A stretch of DNA of 64,000 bases from Streptomyces umbrinus. Lineage in GTDB: Bacteria > Actinomycetota > Actinomycetes > Streptomycetales > Streptomycetaceae. Numbering within the stretch: position 1 is the first letter of the stretch; every line of letters starts with the position of its first letter. The stretch covers positions 124,001-188,000 of the forward strand of contig NZ_JAUSZI010000002.1 in NCBI RefSeq assembly GCF_030817415.1, written 5' to 3'. Positions 1 through 8,703 of this stretch are shown piece after piece. Under the pieces are notes generated by a model, which saw nothing but the letters and a program-made list of their open reading frames with translations, was not told where the DNA came from and ran no database searches. Position numbers and translations under genes: made by a program.

Positions 1-1226
1 GGGCAAGGGCCAGAGCAGCGTGCACCCGGCCGACGCGGAACTCTCACTGCCCGCCCACCTGCACTCCCACGGCCTGCGTCGGCTCGCCGTCCTCGAAGCC
101 GTTCGCGGCTCCTACGACCAGGCCAAGGAGGCAATTGACCGCAGCTGCGGGAGAGTTCTGGGCAAACGGCAGGCCGAACTGCTGGTCGTCGCCGCAGCGG
201 TGGACGTCGATGACTTCTACCGGTGCACGATTCCGCACCCGTCGACCGCCGCGACCGCGCTCGTGATGCAGGTCGACGGCAAGGGCGTCGTCATGCGGCC
301 CGAGGCTCTGCGGCCCGCGACACTGAAAGCACACCTGAACGGCCGGCGGGCTCTGCGCACCCGGCTGGCTCCGGGCGAGAAACCGCACCGCAAGCGGATG
401 GCCACCCTGGCCTGCGTCTTCGATACCGACCCGGCCCCGCGTCGGCCCCATGACGTGATCGCCCCGCCCGAGGGCCGCAGCACCACACGGACGCCTCGCC
501 CGGGGCCAAGAGCACAGCGCAAGTGGCTCACCGCCTCCCTCGTCCACCCGCCCGAGCACGTGATCGCCGCCGCATTTGACCAGGCCGAAGCCCGCGACCG
601 GGACCATCTGCGCGACTGGATTGTCCTGGTCGACGGCGCCCGCCACCAACTGGAGTTGATCCGAGCCGAAGCCGACCGACGCCATATCAAGGTGCACGTC
701 CTGCTCGACTTCGTGCACGTGGCCGAGTACGTCTGGGCAGCGGCCCACTGCTTCCACAAGCCCGGCACTCCCGACGCCGAAGTCTGGGTCGCCGCTCACC
801 TCACCACGGTCCTCCACGGGCAGGCAGACCGAGCCGCCGCCGAGATCACGGCAGAGGCCGACCGGGCCCACCTGCACGGAACGAGGCGCGAAAGCGCCGA
901 CGCCTGCGTCCGCTACCTCACCGGACACCTCGACCAGCTTCGCTACGACACCGCCCTCGCAGCCGGCTGGCCGATCGCCACCGGCCCGATCGAAGGCGCC
1001 TGCCGCCACCTGATCGGCGACCGCCTCGACATCACCGGCAGCCGCTGGGGACTCGACGGAGCCGAAGCCGTCCTCACGCTCCGAGCCCTCATCGACAACG
1101 GCGACTTTGCCGCCTACTGGCGACACCACCTCGCCCGCGAACACGAACGCCTCTACCCCACCCCCGACCAGCACAACTACGACCTCACGGCCTGATCAGG
1201 AACGTCCCTGAAGGAGAGCCACACCC
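1..1226 (+). mobile_element. ISKra4-type insertion sequence, left part outside the window
   Basis: The element consists of the transposase gene that ends at 1195 and a short 3' tail. The right end is inferred near 1226. There the sequence ggagagccacaccc (about 1213-1226) runs into bases that continue the reading of an interrupted GAF-domain gene on the opposite strand. The left end, the other inverted repeat and any target duplication lie outside the window, so the boundary is an inference. The insertion explains why the GAF gene stops abruptly. Confidence 0.6.
2..1195 (+). CDS. ISKra4 family transposase, 5' truncated by window edge
   Basis: The reading frame is open from base 2, before the first GTG at 20, so the N-terminus lies outside the window; about 397 residues are visible. 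The protein has the layout of ISKra4 transposases. An N-terminal VHPxDAxLxLP..HSHGLRRLA stretch is followed by a DDE core with acidic positions in LVDGARHQ and LLDFVHVAEYVW and a glutamate in GPIEGACRHLI. The TGSRWG block follows that glutamate, as is usual in the family. No internal stop or frameshift is visible, so the enzyme may be active if the rest is intact. It catalyses DNA cleavage and strand transfer for the element. Confidence 0.85.
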   Translation, partial: GKGQSSVHPADAELSLPAHLHSHGLRRLAVLEAVRGSYDQAKEAIDRSCGRVLGKRQAELLVVAAAVDVDDFYRCTIPHPSTAATALVMQVDGKGVVMRPEALRPATLKAHLNGRRALRTRLAPGEKPHRKRMATLACVFDTDPAPRRPHDVIAPPEGRSTTRTPRPGPRAQRKWLTASLVHPPEHVIAAAFDQAEARDRDHLRDWIVLVDGARHQLELIRAEADRRHIKVHVLLDFVHVAEYVWAAAHCFHKPGTPDAEVWVAAHLTTVLHGQADRAAAEITAEADRAHLHGTRRESADACVRYLTGHLDQLRYDTALAAGWPIATGPIEGACRHLIGDRLDITGSRWGLDGAEAVLTLRALIDNGDFAAYWRHHLAREHERLYPTPDQHNYDLTA

Positions 1227-1558
1227 ATCGGACATAGCGGTGACCAGACTTGGCCACCGCTCACGCTCGGCAGTGATGTCCGGGATGCTGCGGGCAACGC
1301 CGGTGCGGTAGCAGTCCATGCAGGGACCGCGGCCGGTCTCGGTCTGCAGCAGCTCGACGAACGCGGCCTCTTCGTCAGTGGCGGCCATCGTCTTCAGACC
1401 GCCGGGGGCGTCGGCGATCATCACGGCTGCCGCGTCCACCTCCAGCAGCCCCGGCAGGCGTAGACCGGGCGATGGAAGAGATGCAGTGGGTCGAACTCCG
1501 ACGCATAGGTGTCCGACAGGTCGACGAACGCCTTCGCCAGCTCCCGCTCGCGGTTCAT
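1227..1558 (-). pseudogene. GAF-domain regulator, interrupted and frameshifted
   Basis: The start ATG at 1558 follows a good ribosome site (GGGGAGG). The first 35 codons read MNRERELAKAFVDLSD and on to a PLHLFHR block, after which the frame shifts near 1450. The next frame reads LLEVDAAAVMIADAPGG, KTMAATDEEAAFVELL and GRGPCMDCYRTG, a GAF sensor domain as found in actinobacterial GAF-ANTAR regulators. The coding sequence stops near VTAMSD, where the IS element joins it. Any ANTAR RNA-binding domain is missing. It lies just downstream of a second GAF-ANTAR remnant on the same strand, so the two were probably a tandem pair. It is not expected to make a working protein. Confidence 0.75.
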
Positions 1559-1601
1559 GCTCGCCTCCCCGGCGGTGTGGCCCCATGTTCTACTTCTTCA
1601 G

Positions 1602-2359
1602 TCACTGCGGATGTCCATGGTGGTCAATGATGGCCCGCGCGACCTCGGTCGAGGTGCGGCCCTCCGCGAAGGCCCGGGCGCGCAGAGCAAAAGAGCCTCT
1701 CCAACGCTGACTCCCAGATGCACCATCACCTTTCCGGTGGCCTGGTGGACCTCCTCCCGATCGGACTCGGCTCCCTCCATCCACGTTACGACTCCGTCGG
1801 GACACGCAGGAGCGTGATCAAGGGTTGCGACAGTCAGCGTGACGGCGTCAGCGACCAGCAGCGCGGTGTGTACGTGATCGCCGCCCAGCGACCCCGCGGT
1901 GCCTCGATACAGGTCAAGGGTGCCCAGCGCGCCTCTGGCGCTACCCAACGGGACCGAGAAGACGGCTTCCGCACCCGCCCTGGTCGCCTGGACGGAAAAC
2001 AGCGGCCACCGGCGACTGTCTGGAGCACGGGTCAGATCCGTCGCGAAGGCCGGCGCGCGCAGCCGTACAGCCCCCATACACGGGCCTTCGCCCAGGGTGT
2101 ACTGAAGCTCCGCCAACCGTGCGGCCACCCCGTCGCGCGCACAGCACCGCCCCCGTCTCGTAACCGTTCCCCGTCATCGACATGGACATCCCCGAGATCA
2201 CAGGCAGCAGTCCCATGCAGGCTCGGCACAGAGCTCGGGCACCTCGGCCGGCGGTAGCCCGCGCACGACGGCGATGAGTTCGCGGGCAATCCGAGCCCCG
2301 CGGACGTCACTCTCCTGCTCGGCGTCTCCGCCACCGAGCATCTCGTCATCGGTCACCAC
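1602..2359 (-). pseudogene. GAF-ANTAR regulator with several frameshifts
   Basis: A GAF-ANTAR protein can be pieced together from three frames. A GTG near 2359 opens a segment containing RELIAVVRGLPPAEVPELC. A frame change near 2210 leads to MGLLPVISGMSMSMTGNGYETG, and another near 2125 to LAELQYTLGEGPCMGAVRLR and the rest of the GAF domain. The ANTAR helix region (ESDREEVHQATGKVMVHLG) then shifts frame near 1690 and ends in ALRARAFAEGRTSTEVARAI. Family members act as antiterminators that bind RNA hairpins after sensing a ligand or redox signal. At least three lesions make this copy a pseudogene, unless the sequence has base-calling errors. Confidence 0.75.
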
Positions 2360-2855
2360 CCTCACCTCCCCACGGCCACATCGCACTGCCTTCACCCGAT
2401 CCTGCCCCATCGGCGGGCTCCAGCTGCCCCATGGCCACTGCCCACTACTCCAGCAGCCTGACAAGCCGACCGTGCCACGGCCGACGACGATCGGTCCGGC
2501 ACTCCCGGCCTCCGGAGAAGAGCTCAGCAGCGCATGAGCCGATCCAAACCATGGCCCCGCGAGCCACGCGTTTGGAGCCCTTGAAGTTAGCCCGCGGGGC
2601 TAACGAGGGCGCGAAGGGCCGGCCAGATTTTCGCCCCGAATGCTGCAGCAGGGTCCCCCTTCAAGGTCCGGAAAAACCCTTCAGGAAGCCCAAACAACAT
2701 GCGGTTCAGGCGCCCGCCCTGTGCCTGCAGGGGCAAAACGACTCAATTCACGAGTCCAAAAGGGCGAATGAATTTTCCTGAATAACTTGACGTATCGAGC
2801 TCTCCGGCTGACGCTGGAGTGTGGAGGACACACCTACGCCGCGGGAGTGACTCTC
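2360..2855. other. intergenic region without a supported gene
   Basis: No reading frame here has a recognisable family or a ribosome site. The stretch carries the palindrome at 2586-2604. Towards its 3' end it is less GC-rich (about 2680-2790), which suits a promoter for the STAS-ANTAR gene, but no clear -35/-10 pair could be assigned. Confidence 0.5.
2586..2604. repeat. 19-bp palindrome GTTAGCCC-GCG-GGGCTAAC
   Basis: The two 8-base arms are perfect inverted complements around a 3-base centre. It sits in the non-coding stretch upstream of the STAS-ANTAR gene and could be an operator or a small hairpin. No second copy was seen nearby. Confidence 0.6.
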
Positions 2856-3638
2856 ATGTCAGGACAAAAACTTCCTCCGCAGCTCACAGCAAAAGCCGAG
2901 ACCGCCTCCCCCGGGGGAGGCGATACAGTGCGCGGCAGGTGGCCACGGCCCTCGCTGAGGATCGACACGCATGCCGCGACGGGCGACCGGACAACCGTGA
3001 TTGTGTCCGGCGACATCGACGCCGTCACCTCGCAGGGGCTCGAAGGTGCCCTGCGCAATGCCCTTGACCGCTCGAGCCACGGCATCGAGGCCGATCTGAA
3101 CGGCGCGGAGTTTCATGATGGTTCCGGAATCGACGCTCTTGCGAGCGTTCGCCGACACGCCCGCCAGAGTGCCAAAGACCTCGCCGTCCAAACCGCTAGT
3201 GCCGACGGGCGCCCCCGGGCGGGAACCGGCAGCCGGACCCTTCTCGACGCACCGGGCTGGGTCGATAGAGCTGCTGATGGCAACGGTGCACCCCCCGGTG
3301 CTACGTCCCGCCCCGAGGCGCGGGCTGCGAGCGACCCCCAAGGCGAAGAGGACCTCCGTACAGAAATCACGCATCTGAAGCGGGCTCTCCGAACCCGGCC
3401 CGTCATCGACCTGGCCCGCGGCGTCCTGATGGCCTCCTTCGGGCTCAGCACGGAAGGAGCATGGACAGTTCTGGTCGAGGCGTCGCAGCACACCAACACC
3501 AAACTGCGCTACGTCGCCGAAGAGCTGGTCAACGCTGTCAACGGTGACGAAATGCCCGAGCCGTTCCAGCAACATATAACCGCTGCCGTCACCAGGCTCC
3601 GAACCCCGCAAACCGCCTCCTCGACCAGAGAAGGATGA
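2856..3638 (+). CDS. STAS domain-ANTAR domain regulator
   Basis: The 260-residue protein begins with a STAS (anti-sigma-factor antagonist-like) domain. It contains VIVSGDIDAVTSQGLEGALR at about residues 50-70 and a LNGAEFHDGSGIDAL segment where such proteins carry the phosphorylatable serine loop. A low-complexity linker follows. The C-terminal ANTAR domain (about 175-245) contains RPVIDLARGVLMASFGLS and the three-helix RNA-binding core. Family members are expected to bind nascent RNA hairpins and prevent termination, with the STAS domain as input. ATG 2856 was chosen over an upstream in-frame start because a GGGAG-like site precedes it and the STAS fold begins just after. The stop overlaps the next ATG (ATGA), so the broken CBS gene was once co-translated. 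Confidence 0.8.
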   Translation: MSGQKLPPQLTAKAETASPGGGDTVRGRWPRPSLRIDTHAATGDRTTVIVSGDIDAVTSQGLEGALRNALDRSSHGIEADLNGAEFHDGSGIDALASVRRHARQSAKDLAVQTASADGRPRAGTGSRTLLDAPGWVDRAADGNGAPPGATSRPEARAASDPQGEEDLRTEITHLKRALRTRPVIDLARGVLMASFGLSTEGAWTVLVEASQHTNTKLRYVAEELVNAVNGDEMPEPFQQHITAAVTRLRTPQTASSTREG

Positions 3639-4017
3639 ACGGAGCGCAGACCGCACAGCTGATGCGCGAAAACGACATCGGCAACGAACTGGCCCGCGAC
3701 GGCGACCAGCTGCTCGGCCTGGTCACCGACCGGAGTTCGCCGTGCGCGTCGTCGCCGACAGCACCGCCCTTCGGATCGTCGATGTGGGCGCGGTGTGCCC
3801 GCCTGATCCCGTATGCATCGGTCTGGAGAAGGATACGGAGCACGCTGTGACCCTGATGCGTCGGCATGCGGTGCGTCGGCTCCCGGTCGTCAGCAACGGC
3901 CGAGCGATCGGCATGATTGGCATCGGCGACCTCGCCAAACACCACAACGCTGACACGACTCTCGCTGACATCAGCAGGGCGAAACCGAGTCCGAGCCAGG
4001 GCACAGTGTCTCCCTGA
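3635..4017 (+). pseudogene. CBS-domain pair protein, frameshifted
   Basis: The ATG at 3635 overlaps the preceding stop in an ATGA. The first frame reads TAQLMRENDIGNE..GDQLLGLVTDR, the first CBS motif. The sense reading then moves to another frame at about 3740, continuing with MRVVADSTALRIVDVGAV and the second CBS motif (DTEHAVTLMRRHAVRRLPVV, IGMIGIGDLAKH). Intact relatives are about 140-residue stand-alone CBS proteins that bind adenosine nucleotides in stress responses. A part of the linker and of the first motif (the usual GALPV) is altered, so more than one lesion is likely. Confidence 0.7.
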
Positions 4018-4023
4018 CCGAAC

Positions 4024-4079
4024 AGCAGCCGAACTGCCGGGGCGGCCCGGCAGTTCTACGGCGGCCGTGTTCGGCTGCT
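4024..4079 (+). terminator. nested hairpin after the STAS-ANTAR/CBS genes
   Basis: An 11-bp perfect inverted repeat (GAACTGCCGGG at 4031-4041 with CCCGGCAGTTC at 4046-4056, loop of 4) lies inside a second 11-bp inverted repeat (AGCAGCCGAAC at 4024-4034 with GTTCGGCTGCT at 4069-4079). The two stems share bases and so are mutually exclusive. The position 7 bases after a stop codon suggests termination or 3'-end protection. There is no T tract, as is common in Streptomyces. Confidence 0.6.
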
Positions 4080-4661
4080 TCGCCTTGCCACTCCTCGCGT
4101 TCACCGTTCTGATACGCGGTGGGCAATTGACGATGGACGACACCCACCTTTCTACCGAGGGCGCCAGTTGCTGCGCGAGATGGAGCACTCGCTGCGCCAA
4201 GATCGGACGTTGCACCGGGGGCTGTGCCGCCCTCATCGGCGGACATTGCACCGGCACGGCGGGCCGTGGTGCCGCGGTATGTGCGACTGCCGCATGCGGT
4301 GGTGGAGGCAGCTAGCGGATACGCGTCGACGCCCCGGCGGGCAAGCTCGCGGACCGGCGCGCAGCTGAGGGTGATCAGAGGCGGGAGACGTGCATCTGGG
4401 AGGGGTCTGACCGGCATCGCCATGCTCGGACTCGCCGGCTGGCCGGCCACCGAACGGCATTGACCCGGCGTTCGAGCGACAGGATGAGAACGACCCCGCG
4501 GCGGCGCCCCACCTGGCGAGTGATCGACCTCCTCTGCCGGGTCAATCCGGCGATCTGAGGGTCGTACACCGCTGGCCTCGCTCGCACGACGGAGAGACCG
4601 CCTCCTCCACAACGCTGAAGAAGTCGGCGCAACCTGTGCTGCCCTGCCTCATGGGACGAGG
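4080..4661. other. region without a supported gene
   Basis: Several open frames cross this stretch on both strands, but none shows a family motif, a convincing ribosome site or plausible composition. They are arginine-rich shadow translations. It is probably eroded sequence between the stress genes and the dehydrogenase pair. Confidence 0.4.
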
Positions 4662-5651
4662 TCAGGAACTGGTGCGGGGCCCGGGCTCCTGCTGGTTGGC
4701 ATCGCGTACAGCCCGGTCATTCCGTGCACTGCCCCAGGCCCGGATCTTTCGTGCGATCCAATGGCGCGGCAGCCCGGCCTCATGGCCCGGGCGTAATGGC
4801 CCTTGGCCTGGCGCTGACGGCAAGAGCCTCGCGGCGAGGCCGGTCAGGCGGGTCGTCAGGCCGGGAGCCACGCCATGCGCGAGCTGCGCCGCCTTGGCCG
4901 GCGCGGTGAGCACCAGCCGGACGCGTCGTTGGATCACCGCGTCCACGATCCGGCGGGCCGCCCGGTCGGCGTCCATGGACAGCAACGGAGCGCCTGCGGC
5001 AGCGCTGAACCAGCCGAACTCGGCACTCGTGTCGCCACCGAACTCCGCCTGCCGGTGCGAGCCGGTCCGCATGAGTCCGGGATGTACCGCGGTGACGCTC
5101 ACACCCACGGCTGCCGTCTCCGCCTGCAGCCCCTCGGCGAGAGCACCGACCGCGGCCTTGGCGCACGAATACGGCAGCAGGTGAGGCACGCCGAGCAGGC
5201 CACCGACAGAACCGATCAGAGCCAGGCGCCCACGCCTCTCGCGAAGATAGGGCAGCGCTTCCAACGACGCGTACAGAGCGCCGTAGAACATCGTCTCCAT
5301 GGCGTCGGTGAACTCCTCGGGACCGACTGCCTCAACGGGGGCGACCTGAATGACCCCGGCGTTGGCGACCACGATGTCGAGACCGTCGCGTTCATGGACC
5401 ACACGCATCATCTCGCCCACGGCGGCTCGGTCGCGCACGTCGCACACCGCCACGTGCACGGCCGCGCCGGTCTCCTCACGCAACTGGCCTGCCGCACGTT
5501 CCAGCTCGGCCGCCTCCCGGGCGGCGATGGTCACGATGCATCCACGCTCGGCCAGGTGCCGGGCGATGAACAACCCCAGCCCCCGGGACCCGCCGGTGAC
5601 CAGGGCCCCCGGCCCCTTGAGCCGAGGAGGAAAGCGGGTTCGGTCGACCAT
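4662..5651 (-). CDS. SDR family NAD(P)-dependent oxidoreductase
   Basis: The 329-residue protein is a classical short-chain dehydrogenase. It has the cofactor motif TGGSRGLG (residues 19-26), a NAG motif (VANAG), a catalytic serine in IGSVGG, and the YxxxK pair in PYSCAKAA. The C-terminal extension of about 60 residues is arginine/proline-rich, as in SDRs annotated near glucose/ribitol dehydrogenases. ATG 5651 is preceded by GAGAAGGGC at a proper distance and directly precedes the SDR fold; an earlier in-frame start would add an unconserved 22 residues. It lies 66 bases downstream of the zinc alcohol dehydrogenase on the same strand, so they probably form an operon. The substrate is unknown. 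Confidence 0.85.
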   Translation of the reverse strand: MVDRTRFPPRLKGPGALVTGGSRGLGLFIARHLAERGCIVTIAAREAAELERAAGQLREETGAAVHVAVCDVRDRAAVGEMMRVVHERDGLDIVVANAGVIQVAPVEAVGPEEFTDAMETMFYGALYASLEALPYLRERRGRLALIGSVGGLLGVPHLLPYSCAKAAVGALAEGLQAETAAVGVSVTAVHPGLMRTGSHRQAEFGGDTSAEFGWFSAAAGAPLLSMDADRAARRIVDAVIQRRVRLVLTAPAKAAQLAHGVAPGLTTRLTGLAARLLPSAPGQGPLRPGHEAGLPRHWIARKIRAWGSARNDRAVRDANQQEPGPRTSS

Positions 5652-5717
5652 GTCGTTGCCCTTCTCGAGCTGAAGCGGTTCGCACCGCCGGACGTCTCGT
5701 CCCCGGATGGCCTGCAC

Positions 5718-6902
5718 TCACGGCTTCAGCAGTGTCTTCACCATGCCGTCCTCCTTGGCCTGAAACGTCGCGTACGCCGCCGGGCCCTCGCGCAGGGGCA
5801 GGTGATGTGTGGCGAACCCGTCGACGTCCAGGGGATCGTCGTCGGTCAGGTGCGGGCGGATGTCGTCGATCCAACGCCACACGTTCGCCTGGCCCATGCG
5901 CACCTGCAGTTGCTTGTCGAACATCGTGAGCAGGGGCAACGGGCTGGCGGCCCCGCCGTAGACGCCGCTGATGGACAGCGTGCCGCCACGGCGCACTGCG
6001 TCGATCCCTGTCAGCAGGGCACCCAGACGGTCGACGCCGGCGTACTCCATCAGGGGCCGGGCAAGCTTGTCGGGCAGGAGTCCGGTGGCCCACTGCGCGG
6101 CCTGGGCCACCGGGGCGCCGTGAGCCTCCAGGCCGACCGCGTCGATGACGGCGTCCGAACCGCGGCCCTGAGTGAGATCACGTACGGCGTCTCCCGGGCC
6201 CTTGTCGTGTTCGCCCAGATCCAGGGCGGTGACGCCGTGCCGCCGGGCGCGTTCGAGCCTGGCGTCGACCAGGTCGACCCCGATGACCTGTTCCGCGCCG
6301 CGCAGCCGCGCGATCCGGGTCGCCATGTCCCCGATGGGGCCGAGGCCCAGGACGGTGACACTGCCGCCAGGGGGGATGCCGGCGTACTCCACGGCCTGCC
6401 AGGCGGTGGGCAGGACATCGGACAGGTAGACGAAACGGTCGTCCGGGGGGCCGTCCGGAACCTTGATGGGCAGGGTGTTGCCGAAGGGGACCCGCAGATA
6501 TTCGGCCTGGCCGCCGGGTACCTGGCCGTACAGCTTCGTGTAGCCGAACAGGGCGGCTCCGCTGCCCATGGACGTCACCTGCGTCGTCTCGCACTGGGAC
6601 TGCAGTCCTCGACGGCACATCCAGCAGGTGTTGCAGGAGATGTTGAACGGGATGACCACGCGGTCCCCCACGGCGACACCGGTGACCTCAGGCCCGGTTT
6701 CCACCACCATGCCCATCGTTTCGTGTCCGAGGATGTCCCCCGGGTCGAGGTAGGGGCCGAAGACCTCGTAGAGATGCAGGTCCGATCCGCAGATACCTGT
6801 CGACGTCACACGGACGATGATGTCGTCGGGCTTCTCGATGCGAGGGTCGGGGACCTCATCGATACGTACGTCGCGCTTGCCTTGCCATGTCAGAGCGCGC
6901 AT
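5718..6902 (-). CDS. zinc-dependent alcohol dehydrogenase (formaldehyde dehydrogenase-like)
   Basis: The 394-residue protein is a medium-chain dehydrogenase. Catalytic zinc ligands are visible at Cys38 (TGICGSDLH) and His60/Glu61 (GHET). A structural zinc loop has four cysteines at about 90, 93, 96 and 104 (ISCNTCWMCRRG..C). The Rossmann motif VLGLGPIG follows near residue 205. The extended length and the long insert after the nucleotide fold match glutathione-independent formaldehyde dehydrogenase-like enzymes of actinobacteria rather than simple ethanol dehydrogenases. It is the first gene of a probable operon with the SDR downstream, suggesting linked alcohol/aldehyde oxidation. The substrate cannot be read from sequence. 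Confidence 0.9.
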   Translation of the reverse strand: MRALTWQGKRDVRIDEVPDPRIEKPDDIIVRVTSTGICGSDLHLYEVFGPYLDPGDILGHETMGMVVETGPEVTGVAVGDRVVIPFNISCNTCWMCRRGLQSQCETTQVTSMGSGAALFGYTKLYGQVPGGQAEYLRVPFGNTLPIKVPDGPPDDRFVYLSDVLPTAWQAVEYAGIPPGGSVTVLGLGPIGDMATRIARLRGAEQVIGVDLVDARLERARRHGVTALDLGEHDKGPGDAVRDLTQGRGSDAVIDAVGLEAHGAPVAQAAQWATGLLPDKLARPLMEYAGVDRLGALLTGIDAVRRGGTLSISGVYGGAASPLPLLTMFDKQLQVRMGQANVWRWIDDIRPHLTDDDPLDVDGFATHHLPLREGPAAYATFQAKEDGMVKTLLKP

Positions 6903-6942
6903 GCTGACACGCCTCCCGAAATACGTTGCGTGCAGGTGGGGC

Positions 6943-7269
6943 TCAGCGGCCCACTGCCTTGGCCAGTTCCGCCTTGTTCATCGAGGAGCGGCCCTTGACG
7001 TTCTTGCGCTGCGCTTCGGCGTAGAGCTGGTCCTTGGTGCGGCCCTGCGCTCCCTTGTGGGAACGTTCGCCTCCTCGCTCGGAAGCCGACTTGGAGTCCT
7101 TGGTGGAGGTGCGGCTGGCCGTACGGGACTCACCGCTGCGGGCCCGCTCCTTGTTCACGGTGCGAGCGGCGATCTCCTCGGCTCGCTTCGTGGACTCCCC
7201 GCGCTGCTTCGCGCTCTCCTTGACGTGTTCGTACTGTCGTTCCCTCTTGCGGCTCGCTCCTGCGGGCAT
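6943..7269 (-). CDS. small basic HeH/Rho-N-like protein
   Basis: The 108-residue protein is highly charged. Its N-terminal half (SRKRERQYEHVKESAKQRG..) is lysine/arginine/glutamate-rich and predicted helical, and a serine/threonine-rich linker follows. The C-terminus, KDQLYAEAQRKNVKGRSSMNKAELAKAV, matches the short helix-extended-loop-helix seen in Rho N-terminal-like domains. Close relatives in Streptomyces are often labelled plasmid stabilization protein, but that label is not evidence of such a function. ATG 7269 is chosen because the conserved start MPAGASRKRE lies there; an earlier in-frame start would add an unrelated 51 residues. It lies just upstream of the alcohol dehydrogenase on the same strand. 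Confidence 0.7.
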   Translation of the reverse strand: MPAGASRKRERQYEHVKESAKQRGESTKRAEEIAARTVNKERARSGESRTASRTSTKDSKSASERGGERSHKGAQGRTKDQLYAEAQRKNVKGRSSMNKAELAKAVGR

Positions 7270-7376
7270 GACCGTTCCTCTCGTCGGGCAAAGGCCCCCT
7301 TCCAGGGGCTCACATCGTGCGGCATCTCGCCACGTGACTGCCAATACCAGGGAACACCCCGAGTACCCACCGTCGG

Positions 7377-7859
7377 CTACGTAATCCGATCCGGCGTCGT
7401 TGCCCGACACAAGATCCCCCACTCTTCCGCCATATCACCGAGCCAATCGGCTTCACCAACCCATGTGAACAGCGCCATGCCATCCGTGAAGGCCATCTGC
7501 GCTTTGGCGCACCGTCCGTCGTTTTCCCGGATACGCCGACGCAGAACGGACCAGCGAGACGCCTCATGACCAGTGAATTCGGTCAGTGCTCCTCGGGCCG
7601 ACGCATCCAGCATCGCGGCGGCGTCGACAAAGTCGAACTCCGCGTAGAGAAACCGAGAACCGACATGCGAAGCCAGATCCAGGAATCCCTCGCCCGAGAC
7701 CTCCCCGGCCTCGACACTGCGCAGCGACATCGTGTGCTGTTCGGGCAGCGAAAGCATGTGCGGGACGAGACGGATTCGCCCACTCTCAGCGAGCGCTGAC
7801 GCCTGTTCCGTCAGATCATCGAGATCGGTGGAGAAGCTGGCAGGTGCGACTGACGACAT
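7377..7859 (-). CDS. conserved hypothetical protein
   Basis: This is a 160-residue protein of no family I recognise. It is acidic to neutral, with mixed helices and short hydrophobic stretches such as GSRFLYAEFDFVDAAAMLDASARG. The C-terminal part reads AFTDGMALFTWVGEADWLGDMAEEWG, aromatic and acidic. There is no signal peptide or membrane segment. ATG 7859 is selected because upstream codons in frame are arginine-rich and unlike protein, and GAGAGGC lies a short distance before the ATG. It is divergent from the membrane protein gene at 8071, with about 210 bases between them. Confidence 0.55.
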   Translation of the reverse strand: MSSVAPASFSTDLDDLTEQASALAESGRIRLVPHMLSLPEQHTMSLRSVEAGEVSGEGFLDLASHVGSRFLYAEFDFVDAAAMLDASARGALTEFTGHEASRWSVLRRRIRENDGRCAKAQMAFTDGMALFTWVGEADWLGDMAEEWGILCRATTPDRIT

Positions 7860-8070
7860 TTGCCTCTCGCCTCTCTTCAGACAGGACCGCAATAGCCCGG
7901 AATCTTCCGGGTGCCCCGGTCCATGAAGGTAAAGCTCCCGTCTGCGGCTTCTCGCCCAGGCCGCGGTCCTGCCCACCGCTGCCCGTGTCGGACACGTCCC
8001 GAGGGGTACCGCGCCGGTGACACCCATTGCGGTGCAGCTCTCGCATTCAAGCCCTCCGGAGGAGGTCCCC

Positions 8071-8703
8071 ATGTCTCTGCGCACGCTTTCCCGCTCGTGG
8101 CGTCACTGGCGCCGCGGCGCTGATCTGAGCGTCCCGATGCACGCCACCGACGCCGAGGACACCAACCGCCGGTTTCTGCTCTACGGAGTCCTGCCCCTGT
8201 GGGTCGTACCTGCCGTGGCCGACTGGATCATGCACCGCAGGACGCACATCGAGACGACGAGCGGGACCAAGGAATCCGCCGTGCACGCGCTCATGATGAC
8301 GGAGGCAGGCATCCCGGTCGCCATGGGCCTGCTCGCCCGGATCAACCCGCTCGTCCTCACCGTCATGGGCGGCGCGGCCCTCGCGCATTCGGCCACGGCC
8401 CTGTGGGACGTCACCCTCGCAACGGGCGAGCGCGAGGTACGCCCCGTCGAACAGCACATTCACAGCTTTCTCGAGGTGCTGCCCCTGACGGCGATGGCGT
8501 TCACCGCATGCCTGCACTCCGAGGAGGTGCGCGCCACCTTGCGCGGCGGCCGCGGGGCCGACGACTGGCGCCTGCTCCCCAAGAGGCATCCGCTGTCCGC
8601 CGGATACCTCGCCGCTCTGGCGGCGGTCATCGGCGCCGGCGTGGCCCTGCCCTACGCGGAGGAAATGCTTCGCTGCCTGCGTGCTCGGCCAACTGCCGCG
8701 TGA
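8071..8703 (+). CDS. multi-pass membrane protein of unknown function
   Basis: The 210-residue protein starts at ATG 8071 after a strong ribosome site (CCGGAGGAGG). Four or five hydrophobic segments are visible: LLYGVLPLWVVPAVADWI, IPVAMGLLARINPLVLTVMG, FLEVLPLTAMAFTACL and GYLAALAAVIGAGVALPY. Conserved-looking polar pieces include DWIMHRRTHIE, ATALWDV and RPVEQHIHSFLEVLP, whose histidines could bind metal or heme. That is speculation. Its stop overlaps a GTG start (GTGA) for the SMP-30-type remnant, so the two were translationally coupled. Confidence 0.7.
   Translation: MSLRTLSRSWRHWRRGADLSVPMHATDAEDTNRRFLLYGVLPLWVVPAVADWIMHRRTHIETTSGTKESAVHALMMTEAGIPVAMGLLARINPLVLTVMGGAALAHSATALWDVTLATGEREVRPVEQHIHSFLEVLPLTAMAFTACLHSEEVRATLRGGRGADDWRLLPKRHPLSAGYLAALAAVIGAGVALPYAEEMLRCLRARPTAA

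Noticed and set aside
4875..6998. 707-residue plus-strand frame opposite the SDR and alcohol dehydrogenase
   Set aside because: Both minus-strand genes have complete catalytic motifs; the plus-strand frame has none.
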